This document shows, in pieces, positions 8,865 through 17,141 of a DNA stretch of 64,000 nucleotides (the stretch's first letter is position 1; the number at the start of each line of letters is the position of its first letter). The stretch covers positions 6,467 to 70,466 of the forward strand of contig CAZZFF010000016.1 in the NCBI GenBank assembly GCA_964653485.1. The letters are read 5' to 3'. The position numbers and the translations under genes were made by a program. The DNA comes from CAVQND01 sp964653485 (GTDB lineage Bacteria > Verrucomicrobiota > Verrucomicrobiia > Limisphaerales > UBA8199). The notes below the pieces were generated by a model. That model did no database searches. It was not told the origin of the DNA and saw only the letters and a program-made list of their open reading frames with translations.

Positions 8865-10655
8865 TTACATCTGTTCCAGGGTTTCGAGGCCGAGGACTTC
8901 GAGGCCTTGCTTCAGGACCGCGGCGGTCAGGCCGCAAAGAACCAGGCGGGTGGCGCGTTGAGCGAGTTGGGCTTTCAGGACGGGGCAGTTCTCGTAGAAG
9001 GCGGTGAAGAGTCCCGCCAACTCGAAGAGATAGTTGCAGAGGTAATTGGGCCGGTATTCCTGGGCGAGGGCATCGAGAACCAGCCCGAAGCCGAGCAGGC
9101 CCTTGGCGAGGGCGATTTCCTGGGGCGCGCTCATCTGAAGCTGGGCGCCTGACTCCGCGAGCGGCGCGGTGTCGGGTCCGCCCTTGCGGAAGATGCTCCG
9201 AATGCGGGCGTAGGCATACTGAAGGTAGGGAGCGGTGTTGCCGTTCAAGGCGAGGAGTTTGTCCCAACTGAACATGTAATCGCTTTGGCGGTTGGGCAGC
9301 AGGTCGGCGTATTTGATGGCGCCGATCCCCACGATGCGGCCGATTTGGCGACGCTGCGCTTCGGGCAGCTCCGGACTCTTTTCCGACACGGCCTTGAAGG
9401 CGCGTTCCTCCGCCTCGTCGAGGAGTTCCGAGAGGCGGATGGTCTCGCCGGACCGCGTCTTGAAGGGCTTGCCGTCCTCGCCGAGGATCGAGCCGAACCA
9501 AACATGGGCGAGCTTGGCGCCGGCCTCGGGATGCCACCGGCGGAAGCTTGCGAACAATTGCTGGAAATGGAGCTGCTGGCGGCCGTCGGTAACGTAGATG
9601 ACCTCATCGGCGCGCCAGGTCCCGATGCGCCAGGCAAGCGTGGCCAGGTCGGTGGTGGCGTAGTTGAAACCGCCGTCGGTCTTCTGCACGATGAACGGAT
9701 TGGCGACCCACTCGCCTTCCTTTCGCACGAGGAACGGGTCGTCCTTCGGGGGCGGAGAGCCGTCGGAAAGGATTACTTTGGCGCCGCGGCTTTCGGTGGC
9801 GATGCCCCGCCGCACCAACTCGTCCACAGTGCCCTTGAGCTGCGGGTTGTAGAAGCTCTCGCCGAGGGTGTAGTCGAATTTGACACCCAGGCGCCCGTAG
9901 ATGGAATCGAACTGGGCTTGCGAGAGGCGTATGATCTCCCGCCAGATGGAGAGGTTCCCGGCGTCTCCGGCTTGCAGTGCGACCAACTCGGCGCGAGCGC
10001 GGTCGAGTGTCGCGGGGTCGAACTCCGGCTTGGCGGGATCGCAACGGGCGCTGATCAGCTTATAGATGCGCTCCAGTTCGCCGAGCGAGTCCGTTTGGAG
10101 CCGGGCGGAGTCCAGCGCCGTCTTCCATCCCGTCAGGAGCATGCCGAACTGGGTGCCCCAATCTCCGAGGTGGTTGTCCGTGATGACTTTGTGCCCCAGC
10201 AACCGCAACGCGCGCGCCAGGCAATCCCCGAGGATGGTGGAGCGGATGTGGCCGACGTGCATCGGCTTGGCGGCGTTCGGGGAGCTGAAGTCCACCACAA
10301 CCGTCCGAGGATGGGCGGCCTTGTCGAAAAACAAATGCCGGCCCTCGGCGGCGGCCTGGAGCGTCCGCGCCAATGCAACCGTCTTGAGCCTGAAATTCAA
10401 GAAGCCGGCCCCGGCGATCTGGACCGGTTCGCACCAGTCGGCCACGTCCAGCTTGTCAACCACGGCGGCGGCCAACTGGCGTGGATTCATCTTCCGCGCC
10501 TTGGCCAGCGCCATCAGCCCGTTGGTCTGGTAATCTCCAAACTTGGGGTCCGGGCAGGGGCGAATCAACACCTCCGAGGGGTCCGCGTCCGGCAGGACCG
10601 CCCCAAGGGCCTCATGCAGGCGCTGCTCGATGACGTTGCGGGGCAGCGCGCTCAC
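8865..10655 (-). CDS. argS: Arginyl-tRNA synthetase
   Basis: A 596-residue class I aminoacyl-tRNA synthetase that charges tRNA-Arg. Seen: N-terminal Add-1-like domain (PDPKFGDYQTNGLMALAK), the HIGH-type signature AAKPMHVGHIRSTILGD near residue 125, ITDNHLGDWGTQFGM, the catalytic core with DLATLAWR and YVTDGRQQLHFQQLF, and a C-terminal DALR-type anticodon-binding domain (APYLQYAYARIRSIFRK). Length is normal. The GTG start overlaps the stop of the upstream EIIA-like gene by 4 nt (GTGA), so the two are translationally coupled. Confidence 0.97.
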   Translation of the reverse strand: MSALPRNVIEQRLHEALGAVLPDADPSEVLIRPCPDPKFGDYQTNGLMALAKARKMNPRQLAAAVVDKLDVADWCEPVQIAGAGFLNFRLKTVALARTLQAAAEGRHLFFDKAAHPRTVVVDFSSPNAAKPMHVGHIRSTILGDCLARALRLLGHKVITDNHLGDWGTQFGMLLTGWKTALDSARLQTDSLGELERIYKLISARCDPAKPEFDPATLDRARAELVALQAGDAGNLSIWREIIRLSQAQFDSIYGRLGVKFDYTLGESFYNPQLKGTVDELVRRGIATESRGAKVILSDGSPPPKDDPFLVRKEGEWVANPFIVQKTDGGFNYATTDLATLAWRIGTWRADEVIYVTDGRQQLHFQQLFASFRRWHPEAGAKLAHVWFGSILGEDGKPFKTRSGETIRLSELLDEAEERAFKAVSEKSPELPEAQRRQIGRIVGIGAIKYADLLPNRQSDYMFSWDKLLALNGNTAPYLQYAYARIRSIFRKGGPDTAPLAESGAQLQMSAPQEIALAKGLLGFGLVLDALAQEYRPNYLCNYLFELAGLFTAFYENCPVLKAQLAQRATRLVLCGLTAAVLKQGLEVLGLETLEQM

Positions 10656-11116
10656 TTTCTCCCTTGCCCCCGGATGATTTGGAGCATGGTGTCGGCATCG
10701 GGGGCTTGTTCGAGAGCTTGGCGGAATTCGGCGTTGTGGAGCAGCTTGGCGATGTTGGCGAGGGTATGGAGGTGCTTCTGGAACTGGCCCTGTGGCACCA
10801 GGAAAAGCATGACCAGGTGGACCGGTTGATTGTCGAGGGCATCGAAGTCGACCCCTTTTTGGGAGCGTCCGAGCGCGCCCACCACCTCGTTAATCAAATC
10901 GGTCGAAGCATGGGGGATGCCGATGCCGAAACCAATTCCGGTGCTCATCGAGGACTCGCGCTTCTTGACCACCACCGCGATGGCGTCGCGGTCCCCCGTC
11001 TGGATCTTGGCCGTGGCCACCAGGTTATTGATCAATTCATCAATGGCGTCCCAGCGGTTCGCCGCCCGCAGCTCAGTGATGATCTGCTGTTTGCTCAGAA
11101 TATCGCCTAAATCCAT
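10652..11116 (-). CDS. ptsN: PTS EIIA domain protein, nitrogen-type (PtsN-like)
   Basis: A 154-residue single-domain EIIA of the mannitol/fructose/Ntr superfamily. Seen: MDLGDILSKQQIITEL at the start, and the phosphorylation-site motif GIGFGIGIPHAST, in which His is the phosphoacceptor. The C-terminal half (VHLVMLFLVPQGQFQKHLHTLANIAKLL) is typical. An in-frame ATG at 11143 would add 9 residues; 11116 fits the family better. No HPr or EI gene is nearby, which agrees with a regulatory Ntr-type role rather than sugar uptake. It sits directly upstream of argS and overlaps it by 4 nt. Confidence 0.88.
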   Translation of the reverse strand: MDLGDILSKQQIITELRAANRWDAIDELINNLVATAKIQTGDRDAIAVVVKKRESSMSTGIGFGIGIPHASTDLINEVVGALGRSQKGVDFDALDNQPVHLVMLFLVPQGQFQKHLHTLANIAKLLHNAEFRQALEQAPDADTMLQIIRGQGRK

Positions 11117-11206
11117 AGCGTCGGAATTGGTCCGCCCAGTCATTTCGCCCCAAGTTGCCCTTCATATCAAGACAGAAGTGATTCCAGCCGCTCTTTGGGC
11201 GCGCTC

Positions 11207-11953
11207 TCACAAGAGCCCTCCCAGCCTGCGGAGCACGGCCCCGGTGCTGTCAACCCACCAGCCCATCGCGCTCAGCACCCCCACGCGGCCGGTCAGCACC
11301 GGAACACCCGCCAGCAAAACCGCCATGTTTCCCAGGAAGATGATGACCGCCGAAAACAGATATCCGTGCTCGGCCAGGTCGGATTGGCCGTACTTGAGGA
11401 TATGCGCGGTGAGAGTCACGTGGAAACAATACGCCGCGCCCAGCAAGAGATGAAACCAGACCGCGTAAGGCCGCCAGTCCCAAATCAAATGCCCGGCCAC
11501 AAAAACGAGCACGACCAGGATGGCGTAGAGCGGGCAGAAATAGGGGGCCAGGGAAATCAGGAAATTGCTCTTCGTCACTACCACGTGCCCTCCTTTGCCC
11601 GAGGCCTTGAACCCCTTGACCTTCCCTCCCATCAGCCAGGTGGAGAGGGCGTGTGTCAACTCGTGGCCAAAGACGTAAACCCACATCGGTTTGGGCAAGA
11701 GCAGGTAGATGACTCCCCAGCACGCGGCCCCCGCCAGAAACGCCACCCACATCGTCTCGGCCTTGCCGCTGGCACGCAGAACACGCCACAAAGCCGCCGA
11801 GGCCCCCGCGCACGCCGGCAGGAGCAGAATCCCGATGAACAGTTTCACCCACTTTGGCACCCCGGTATTATTTCCCAGCCCGCCCGCGCCGCAACCAAAA
11901 ACGAGCAGGAAAAGAAAGACCTGCCCCGCGAAGAGGGCGGGCGACCGGAGCAC
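11207..11953 (-). CDS. Membrane protein with M50-like HExxH motif
   Basis: A 248-residue polytopic membrane protein with about six hydrophobic segments. The metal-site signature FGHELTHALSTWLMGG near residue 100 and the following GKVKGFKASGKGGHV resemble site-2-protease-like (M50B) membrane metallopeptidases. A second zinc ligand (LAPYFCPLYA region, an NxxPxPxLDG-like motif) is not obvious, so proteolytic activity is unproven. The GTG at 11953 was chosen because AGAGGA lies 8 nt upstream; a longer TTG-initiated frame to 12004 would run into the divergent promoter. It is divergent from the regulator at 12004. Confidence 0.75.
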   Translation of the reverse strand: MLRSPALFAGQVFLFLLVFGCGAGGLGNNTGVPKWVKLFIGILLLPACAGASAALWRVLRASGKAETMWVAFLAGAACWGVIYLLLPKPMWVYVFGHELTHALSTWLMGGKVKGFKASGKGGHVVVTKSNFLISLAPYFCPLYAILVVLVFVAGHLIWDWRPYAVWFHLLLGAAYCFHVTLTAHILKYGQSDLAEHGYLFSAVIIFLGNMAVLLAGVPVLTGRVGVLSAMGWWVDSTGAVLRRLGGLL

Positions 11954-11966
11954 GCTCGAAATCCTC

Positions 11967-12010
11967 TTGACAAATACGCAAAAAGCGTCTATATATACGC
12001 GCAATGCGTA
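11967..12010 (+). promoter_or_regulatory. Sigma70-type leaderless promoter with twin palindromic operators
   Basis: TTGACA (11967-11972), 17-bp spacer, TATATA (11990-11995), then the ATG only 9 nt further on (12004), so the transcript should begin at or next to the start codon. Two copies of TACGC-N5-GCGT(A/C) lie at 11975-11989 (in the spacer) and 11996-12010 (over the start codon), centres 21 bp apart. The spacing is two helical turns, which suits cooperative binding by a dimeric regulator, most simply the one encoded immediately downstream. Confidence 0.75.
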
Positions 12011-12288
12011 ATTCCACCATCACCGACGCCCTCTTCCCACGGGTCCGCAAACGGTTGCTGGCCGCCCTGTTGTTAAATCCGCGGAGGCATTGTTACGCGT
12101 CCGAATTGGCGAGACTTTTGGCCGTTCCACCATCCACCTTGCAGAGAGACCTCGCGAGACTGACCGCGGCGGGCATTTTCAAAATGTCGCGCAGCGGAAA
12201 TCGAACCTATTTTCAGGCGGATCAATCCTGCCCCATATTCTCGGAACTTCGATCACTCTTGCTCAAAAGCGACCTGGAAATCAGATGA
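12004..12288 (+). CDS. Small winged-helix (ArsR-like) transcriptional regulator
   Basis: A 94-residue DNA-binding protein. The HTH is seen as RRHCYASELARLLAVPPSTLQRDLARLTAAGIF followed by a wing (KMSRSGNRTYFQAD). No metal-binding Cys pairs of the classical ArsR type are present. The stop overlaps the ATG of the downstream ThDP enzyme (ATGA), so the two form one translation-coupled unit. The palindromes over its own promoter imply autoregulation. The effector cannot be told from sequence. Confidence 0.88.
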   Translation: MRNSTITDALFPRVRKRLLAALLLNPRRHCYASELARLLAVPPSTLQRDLARLTAAGIFKMSRSGNRTYFQADQSCPIFSELRSLLLKSDLEIR

Positions 12289-13973
12289 AAACCTCGCCCT
12301 CAATCGGCCAATATCTCATCGAGCGGCTCTATGCGCATGGAGTGCGGCATGTCTTCGGCGTGCCCGGCGATTACGTGCTGGGGTTTTACGACCAGCTCTC
12401 GAAGAGCAAGCTGCGCATTATCAACACATGCGATGAACAGGGCGCCGGGTTTGCGGCGGATGCGTACGCCCGGGTGCGCGGGCTGGGGGCGGTTTGCGTC
12501 ACCTACTGCGTTGGGGGCCTCAAATTGGCCAACACCACTGCCGAGGCCTTTGCGGAAAAGTCTCCCGTTGTGGTCATCAGCGGGGCGCCGGGCATAAAAG
12601 AGCGCCGGAAAAACCCGCTCCTGCACCACAAAGTCCGGGAGTTCGACACCCAAAAGAAAGTTTTCGAGGAACTCACCGTGGCGGCCACCGTGCTGAGCGA
12701 GCCGCAGACCGCCTTTCAGGAAATTGATCGGGTGCTGCACGCGGCGTTGCGCTTCAAGCAACCGGTCTATGTCGAGCTGCCGCGGGACCTCGTGGACATG
12801 CCGGGCATCCCCCACCACCGGACACTGGAAATCCACGAGCGGAGCAACCCGCACAGCCTGCGCGCCGCGCTGGCCGAAGCTGCCGAGAAGATCGAGGGCG
12901 CCCGCCAACCGGTCATCCTGGCCGACGTCGAAGTCCACCGTTTTGGCCTGCAGGAACGGGTGCTCAGCCTCGTGGAGAAGACCGGTATCCCGGTGGCGGC
13001 AACCATGCTCGGTAAATCGGCCATCGGCGAGCAACACCCGCTTTACCTCGGGGTCTATGAAGGGGCAATGGGGCGCGACGATGTCCGCCGCTACGTCGAG
13101 TCCAGCGATTGCGTCATCTTTCTCGGGGCGTTCATGACGGACATCAATCTCGGGGTCTATACCGCCCGCCTCGACCCGCTCCGCTCCATCTACGCCAACA
13201 GCGAAAAGCTCTCGATTGGCTATCACACGTATCCCGAGGTCCGTTTCAAGGATTTCCTGGCCGGGCTGCTCCGGTTGGGCCTGCGCCGCCGGCCGCCGCG
13301 CAAAATACCGCATCCGACGCCGATTCGGCCCTTCGTCCCCACGGGCGGCACGCTCACGGTCAAGCGGCTCTTCGAGAGATTGAACGCCTTCCTCTCGGCC
13401 AACACCGTGGTCGTGGCCGACGTGGGCGACGCCTTGTTCGGCGCGGCGGACCTGTTCATCCGGGAGCGGACGGAGTTCATCAGCCCGGCCTATTACACTT
13501 CGATGGGATTCGCGGTGCCCGCCAGCGTCGGCGTTCAACTGGCCAACCCGAAGCTCCGCCCTTTGGTCCTGGTGGGCGACGGCGCGTTTCAGATGACAGG
13601 CATGGAACTGGCCACCGTGGCGCGCAACGGTTTGAACCCGGTGGTCGTCGTGCTCAATAACCGCGGCTACGGCACCGAGCGCCAGATGCAGGACGGCCCT
13701 TACAACGACCTCTGGCCCTTGGACTACAGCCGCCTGCCCGAAGTCCTCGGCGCCGGCCGCGGGTTCATCGTCCGCACCGAGATGGACCTGGATGCGGCGC
13801 TCGACCAAGCCCAGGGCTGGACCGAGAGCTTCTGCCTGCTGGACGTTCATCTTGCCCCTCTCGACCACTCGCCCGCCCTCGACCGCCTGGCAGAACGGCT
13901 GGCCAAGAGCTTGGGAGGCAGGGCTGCCGTGGGACCAGGGCGGCAGGCGGACGCCAGGCGCCGGCAGCCCTGA
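12285..13973 (+). CDS. ThDP-dependent decarboxylase, pyruvate/indolepyruvate decarboxylase type
   Basis: A 562-residue three-domain ThDP enzyme that decarboxylates 2-keto acids to aldehydes. Seen: HVFGVPGDYVLGFYDQL at the N-terminus, the catalytic Glu in NTCDEQGAGFAADAYA (about residue 50), the His pair in NPLLHHKV characteristic of pyruvate/indolepyruvate decarboxylases rather than acetolactate synthase, and the ThDP/Mg motif GDGAFQMTGMELATVARNGL...NNRGYG (residues about 430-460). It overlaps the upstream regulator by 4 nt. The substrate (pyruvate, branched 2-keto acid or indolepyruvate) is not decided. The last ~20 residues are low-complexity and run up to a heptamer repeat. Confidence 0.9.
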   Translation: MKTSPSIGQYLIERLYAHGVRHVFGVPGDYVLGFYDQLSKSKLRIINTCDEQGAGFAADAYARVRGLGAVCVTYCVGGLKLANTTAEAFAEKSPVVVISGAPGIKERRKNPLLHHKVREFDTQKKVFEELTVAATVLSEPQTAFQEIDRVLHAALRFKQPVYVELPRDLVDMPGIPHHRTLEIHERSNPHSLRAALAEAAEKIEGARQPVILADVEVHRFGLQERVLSLVEKTGIPVAATMLGKSAIGEQHPLYLGVYEGAMGRDDVRRYVESSDCVIFLGAFMTDINLGVYTARLDPLRSIYANSEKLSIGYHTYPEVRFKDFLAGLLRLGLRRRPPRKIPHPTPIRPFVPTGGTLTVKRLFERLNAFLSANTVVVADVGDALFGAADLFIRERTEFISPAYYTSMGFAVPASVGVQLANPKLRPLVLVGDGAFQMTGMELATVARNGLNPVVVVLNNRGYGTERQMQDGPYNDLWPLDYSRLPEVLGAGRGFIVRTEMDLDAALDQAQGWTESFCLLDVHLAPLDHSPALDRLAERLAKSLGGRAAVGPGRQADARRRQP

Positions 13974-13975
13974 AA

Positions 13976-14098
13976 TCCGAAATCCGAAATCCGAAACCTC
14001 AAATCCGAAATCCGAAACCTCAAATCCGAAACCTCAAATCTCAAATTGGAAATCCTAAGTCCGAAGTCTGAAATCTGAAATCTGAAATCCTAAGTCCG
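13976..14098 (+). repeat. GAAATCC heptamer tract
   Basis: About 120 bp of degenerate 7-bp units (GAAATCC with variants AAACCTC, TAAGTCC, GAAATCT) directly after the decarboxylase stop codon. Same family as the tracts at 43986, 45744, 45922, 56283, 63784 and 63944. It fills most of the gap before the dehydratase-like gene. Confidence 0.9.
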
Positions 14099-14141
14099 GC
14101 ACGGTCTTGACATCGCTGCATCGGGAGCCGCAAGGTGGGTC

Positions 14142-15386
14142 ATGCCAGCACCATGCTGTTCGTCCGGGGCTGAGGGCCGAGAGCCGTGCCAAGCGGGCGC
14201 GGCGCCTTCGGGCGGAGTTGGGCCTGGCGGGCCGATCGAGTACTTCGGCAGCATGATTGACCGCTGCTACGATTTTGCCGAGGCAGCCAGGGGACAGGGC
14301 CGGCCAATTGTCGGCATCCTGTGCGAGTTCACCCCTCGCGAGCTTATCCTGGCCGCGGGGGGCGTGCCCGTCTGCCTGTGCGGCGGGTCGGCGGCGACCA
14401 TCCCCGCCGCCGAACAGTATCTGCCCGCCAATCTCTGCCCCCTCATCAAATCCACCTTCGGCTACTTCGTTAAAGGCTCCAATCCCTTCCTGAATTGGGC
14501 CAGCCTGGTCGTGGCCGAGACAACCTGCGACGGCAAAAAGAAGATGTTCGAGCTGCTCGCCCGCGACAAGCCGATGTATGTCCTGGAGTTGCCCCAAAAG
14601 GCCGACGACCCCGACGGGCTGGAACACTGGACCGCAGAAGTCCGGAAGCTCAAGGCCCACCTCGAGGAACGGTTCAAGGTGAACATCACCGATGCCAAAC
14701 TGCGCGCTGCCATCGAGGTCATGAATCGCGAGCGCCGCTGCCGCAGAGAATTGGCCGCCCTGATGGCCGCCGACCCGCCGCCCCTGAGCGGGCGGCAACT
14801 GCTCGAATTCAAAAGCATCATCTCCGGCATCGAAGCCGACCTCGAGCATTACGCCGCCGCCCTGGCCTGGTTCGGCGATGCCGGCCGGGCCGGAGCCGCG
14901 CGGCCCGGCGGCGCGACCCCGCCGCGCAAGGTCCGCGTCCTGCTCACCGGCGTGCCGGTGGTCCACGGCGCGGAACGCGTAGTGGAGCTGATCGAGAGCT
15001 GCGGCGCCGTCGTTGTGTGCCAGGAGAATTGCACCGGGCTCAAGCCGATCCTCGAAGACGTGGACACGCATGACCCGGACCCGATTTCGGCAATCGCCAG
15101 GAAGTACTACCACCTGCCCTGCTCAGTCATGATGGGCAACGACCGGCGCCTCGAAATGCTCCGTTCGCTCGCCGCCCGGTTCCGGCCCCATTGCGTCATC
15201 GAGTTGGTCTGGCAAGCCTGTTTGACCTATGACATCGAGTCGTTCCGGGTGCGCCGCATGGTCGAGGAGGACCTGCGGCTGCCTTATCTTAAACTCACCA
15301 CGGATTATTCGCCCTCGGATTCAGCCCGCCTTTGCGCCCGCATCTCCGCCCTCGTTGAAACCGCCGCCTCGATCTCCGCCTCGTAG
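14142..15386 (+). CDS. 2-hydroxyacyl-CoA dehydratase / double-cubane-cluster reductase family protein
   Basis: A 414-residue member of the HgdB/HgdC-related family, Fe-S proteins that catalyse difficult reductions or dehydrations with an ATP-dependent activator. Seen: GRPIVGILCEFTPRELILAA, VCLCGGSAA, LCPLIKSTFGYF, VVAETTCDGKKKMFE, VVCQENCTGL and CVIELVWQACLTYD, with the conserved cysteines that carry the clusters. No activator ATPase is adjacent. The N-terminal 37 residues before MIDRCYDF (ATG 14253) do not look like the family; the sequence in another frame just upstream (LRAESRAKRARRLRAELG) does, so a frameshift near 14225 or a start at 14253 is possible. Confidence 0.82.
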   Translation: MPAPCCSSGAEGREPCQAGAAPSGGVGPGGPIEYFGSMIDRCYDFAEAARGQGRPIVGILCEFTPRELILAAGGVPVCLCGGSAATIPAAEQYLPANLCPLIKSTFGYFVKGSNPFLNWASLVVAETTCDGKKKMFELLARDKPMYVLELPQKADDPDGLEHWTAEVRKLKAHLEERFKVNITDAKLRAAIEVMNRERRCRRELAALMAADPPPLSGRQLLEFKSIISGIEADLEHYAAALAWFGDAGRAGAARPGGATPPRKVRVLLTGVPVVHGAERVVELIESCGAVVVCQENCTGLKPILEDVDTHDPDPISAIARKYYHLPCSVMMGNDRRLEMLRSLAARFRPHCVIELVWQACLTYDIESFRVRRMVEEDLRLPYLKLTTDYSPSDSARLCARISALVETAASISAS

Positions 15387-16231
15387 CCTTGGCGGAAGGT
15401 CGGGTATCTCAATGTGTAGCCCAACTCGTCCTTGAGCTTGCGGTTCGAGACCCTCTTGTTGGTCAGCCCGCGCTTGGCCGATGTGCCGGGGCCCTCGGAC
15501 GCCGCCGGCGGCAATGCGCCGCTCAGTGCCGTCGCAAGCCATTGATAGCAGCCAAGCTGGGTCACCGGCTCGTCGTCCACGGCATTATATATTTCGCCGG
15601 GCCGGCCTTTCTGCAGGGCCGCGATGACGGCCCCCACCACATCGTCCCGGTGGATCATGTTCAGGATGCGCCCGCCGCCGCTCTCAATTCGGGCCTCGCC
15701 GCTCAAATACTGTTTGAGCCAGTAGCCCCGGCCCGGACCGTAAATGCCCGCCAGACGCATGATGACCGCGGGAAACCCCCGTTGCCGCTCCGCCTCGATC
15801 AGGAGCCTCTCAGCCTCCACGAGCACCCGCGCCGTTTCCACAAGCGGCTCTGTGGGCGCCAATTCGTCCACCACCGAGCCGTCGTTCTGGCCATAGACGG
15901 CGGTGCTGCTGGTATAAACGAATTTCCTCGGCGGCCGGGCGGCCAGCCATTCCAGCAGGTTGCGCATGCCTTGGACATAAACCGCGCGATACCCCTCCGG
16001 GCCGCCGCCGGACGAGGAAACGCAGTTGACGACCCAATCGTACCCCGCGGGCAATCGGGCCAGGTCCTCCGGTTTGGCAATGTCCCCGGCCAGAGGCACA
16101 AGCCCCGCGCAGCCCCGCACAGCCCCGCTCCAGGCGGCGCGCCTCAGGGCGAAGACCTCATTTCCCATCGCCGCCAGGGCCGCCCCAAGAGGCAGCCCCA
16201 CGTAGCCGCAGCCGATAATCAACACGCGCAT
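15305..16231 (-). CDS. NAD(P)-dependent epimerase/dehydratase (extended SDR, YeeZ-like)
   Basis: A 308-residue Rossmann protein. Seen: nucleotide site MRVLIIGCGYVGLPLGAAL, TSSTAVYGQNDG, which carries the catalytic Ser/Thr and Tyr region, and MRLAGIYGPGRG. The usual YxxxK is altered: the region after TSSTAVYG reads ETARVLVEAERLL, so catalysis as a normal epimerase is uncertain; such atypical SDRs often bind NAD(P) without epimerising. Its last 82 bp overlap the 3' end of the convergent dehydratase-like gene. Confidence 0.82.
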   Translation of the reverse strand: MRVLIIGCGYVGLPLGAALAAMGNEVFALRRAAWSGAVRGCAGLVPLAGDIAKPEDLARLPAGYDWVVNCVSSSGGGPEGYRAVYVQGMRNLLEWLAARPPRKFVYTSSTAVYGQNDGSVVDELAPTEPLVETARVLVEAERLLIEAERQRGFPAVIMRLAGIYGPGRGYWLKQYLSGEARIESGGGRILNMIHRDDVVGAVIAALQKGRPGEIYNAVDDEPVTQLGCYQWLATALSGALPPAASEGPGTSAKRGLTNKRVSNRKLKDELGYTLRYPTFRQGYEAEIEAAVSTRAEMRAQRRAESEGE

Positions 16232-16355
16232 AAGCCAAGGTCAGGCGCGGATAGTATCCATCGATAGCGGGGTCTATTTGGAGAACAATCAGACCGGCGC
16301 CGGCGGTTGGGCATTCCCTCGAGCATCCTGAAACCCGTGACATCAAATCCTAAGC

Positions 16356-17024
16356 TTACGATCGGGCTTCGGGGAACCACGCTTTGGCGCGGCGCGGTTT
16401 CCGGAAGATCAGGAGAAGAGTGACGCCCAGACCGGACAGCGCGAAAGTGCCCGGCTCGGGAACAAGGCTCGTCATGACCAGGTCGCCCACGCTGTTCCAG
16501 CCGGTGATGCTGGCGGGGATGCGGGGCGGGTTAAAGAAATAGTCAGTGGTGGGGTTCAGGAAGGCAACCACGCCGGCGCAGGGATTTACATAAGCACCAT
16601 TGAGCATCTCGGTCCAACTTCGAGCGGAATTATTCCAGGCCGCGAGCGCAAGGACCACCGTGCTGCCCGCGGGGGTGACATCCGGCATGTTCACCTGGCC
16701 TAAAATCAGCGCGCCGGAATTCGCCGGCATGGTCTTATCGACGAACGTCGTCTGTAAGTCGAACCCGTCCTTCACCATAGTATTGTATGCTTCCAGGCCC
16801 GAAGACGGAGCGGGCGGCAGATTGATGCCCGCCGGGACGGAGGATGCGCCGCTGAGTTCCCACACTTCCAAGCCGTAGGTGCCGCCGTAGTAATTGCCAG
16901 GGGTATTAATGGCGACGCCAAAGTTGAAGGCGCCGCCGGAGTTGTCCAAGTTTATCGAGCCTTGGCCGAGAACGGCCTGTGCGACGCCGAGAATAGCAAT
17001 GCCCGTCAGTACCAGCCTTTTCAT
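16356..17024 (-). CDS. PEP-CTERM sorting domain protein
   Basis: A 222-residue exported protein: signal peptide MKRLVLTGIAILGVAQAVLGQ, a beta-rich middle with SINLDNSGGAFNFGV, and the C-terminal tripartite signal VPEPGTFALSGLGVTLLLIF followed by RKPRR. Such tails are processed by exosortase and usually direct proteins to the surface or exopolysaccharide. No exosortase is in the window, but a TIGR04073-type companion lies at 54401. The ATG at 17024 was preferred over 17066 because it starts the signal peptide. Confidence 0.88.
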   Translation of the reverse strand: MKRLVLTGIAILGVAQAVLGQGSINLDNSGGAFNFGVAINTPGNYYGGTYGLEVWELSGASSVPAGINLPPAPSSGLEAYNTMVKDGFDLQTTFVDKTMPANSGALILGQVNMPDVTPAGSTVVLALAAWNNSARSWTEMLNGAYVNPCAGVVAFLNPTTDYFFNPPRIPASITGWNSVGDLVMTSLVPEPGTFALSGLGVTLLLIFRKPRRAKAWFPEARS

Positions 17025-17141
17025 CCCAAGACCAAGGATACGCCCTTGCCAGGGACGTGCAAGCACGAAAGCGCGGCACGAAATCCTGGTCGCGAAACAG
17101 AATAGTAACCGCCAGTGGACCTTTCCCGAGAGGCATTGCCC

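Noticed and set aside
9285..10829. 514-residue plus-strand frame
   Set aside because: Antisense to argS, a clear full-length synthetase.
12300..13868. 522-residue minus-strand frame
   Set aside because: Antisense to the ThDP decarboxylase; no motifs of its own.
13976..14098. CRISPR-like array
   Set aside because: Units are contiguous 7-mers without spacers and there are no cas genes.
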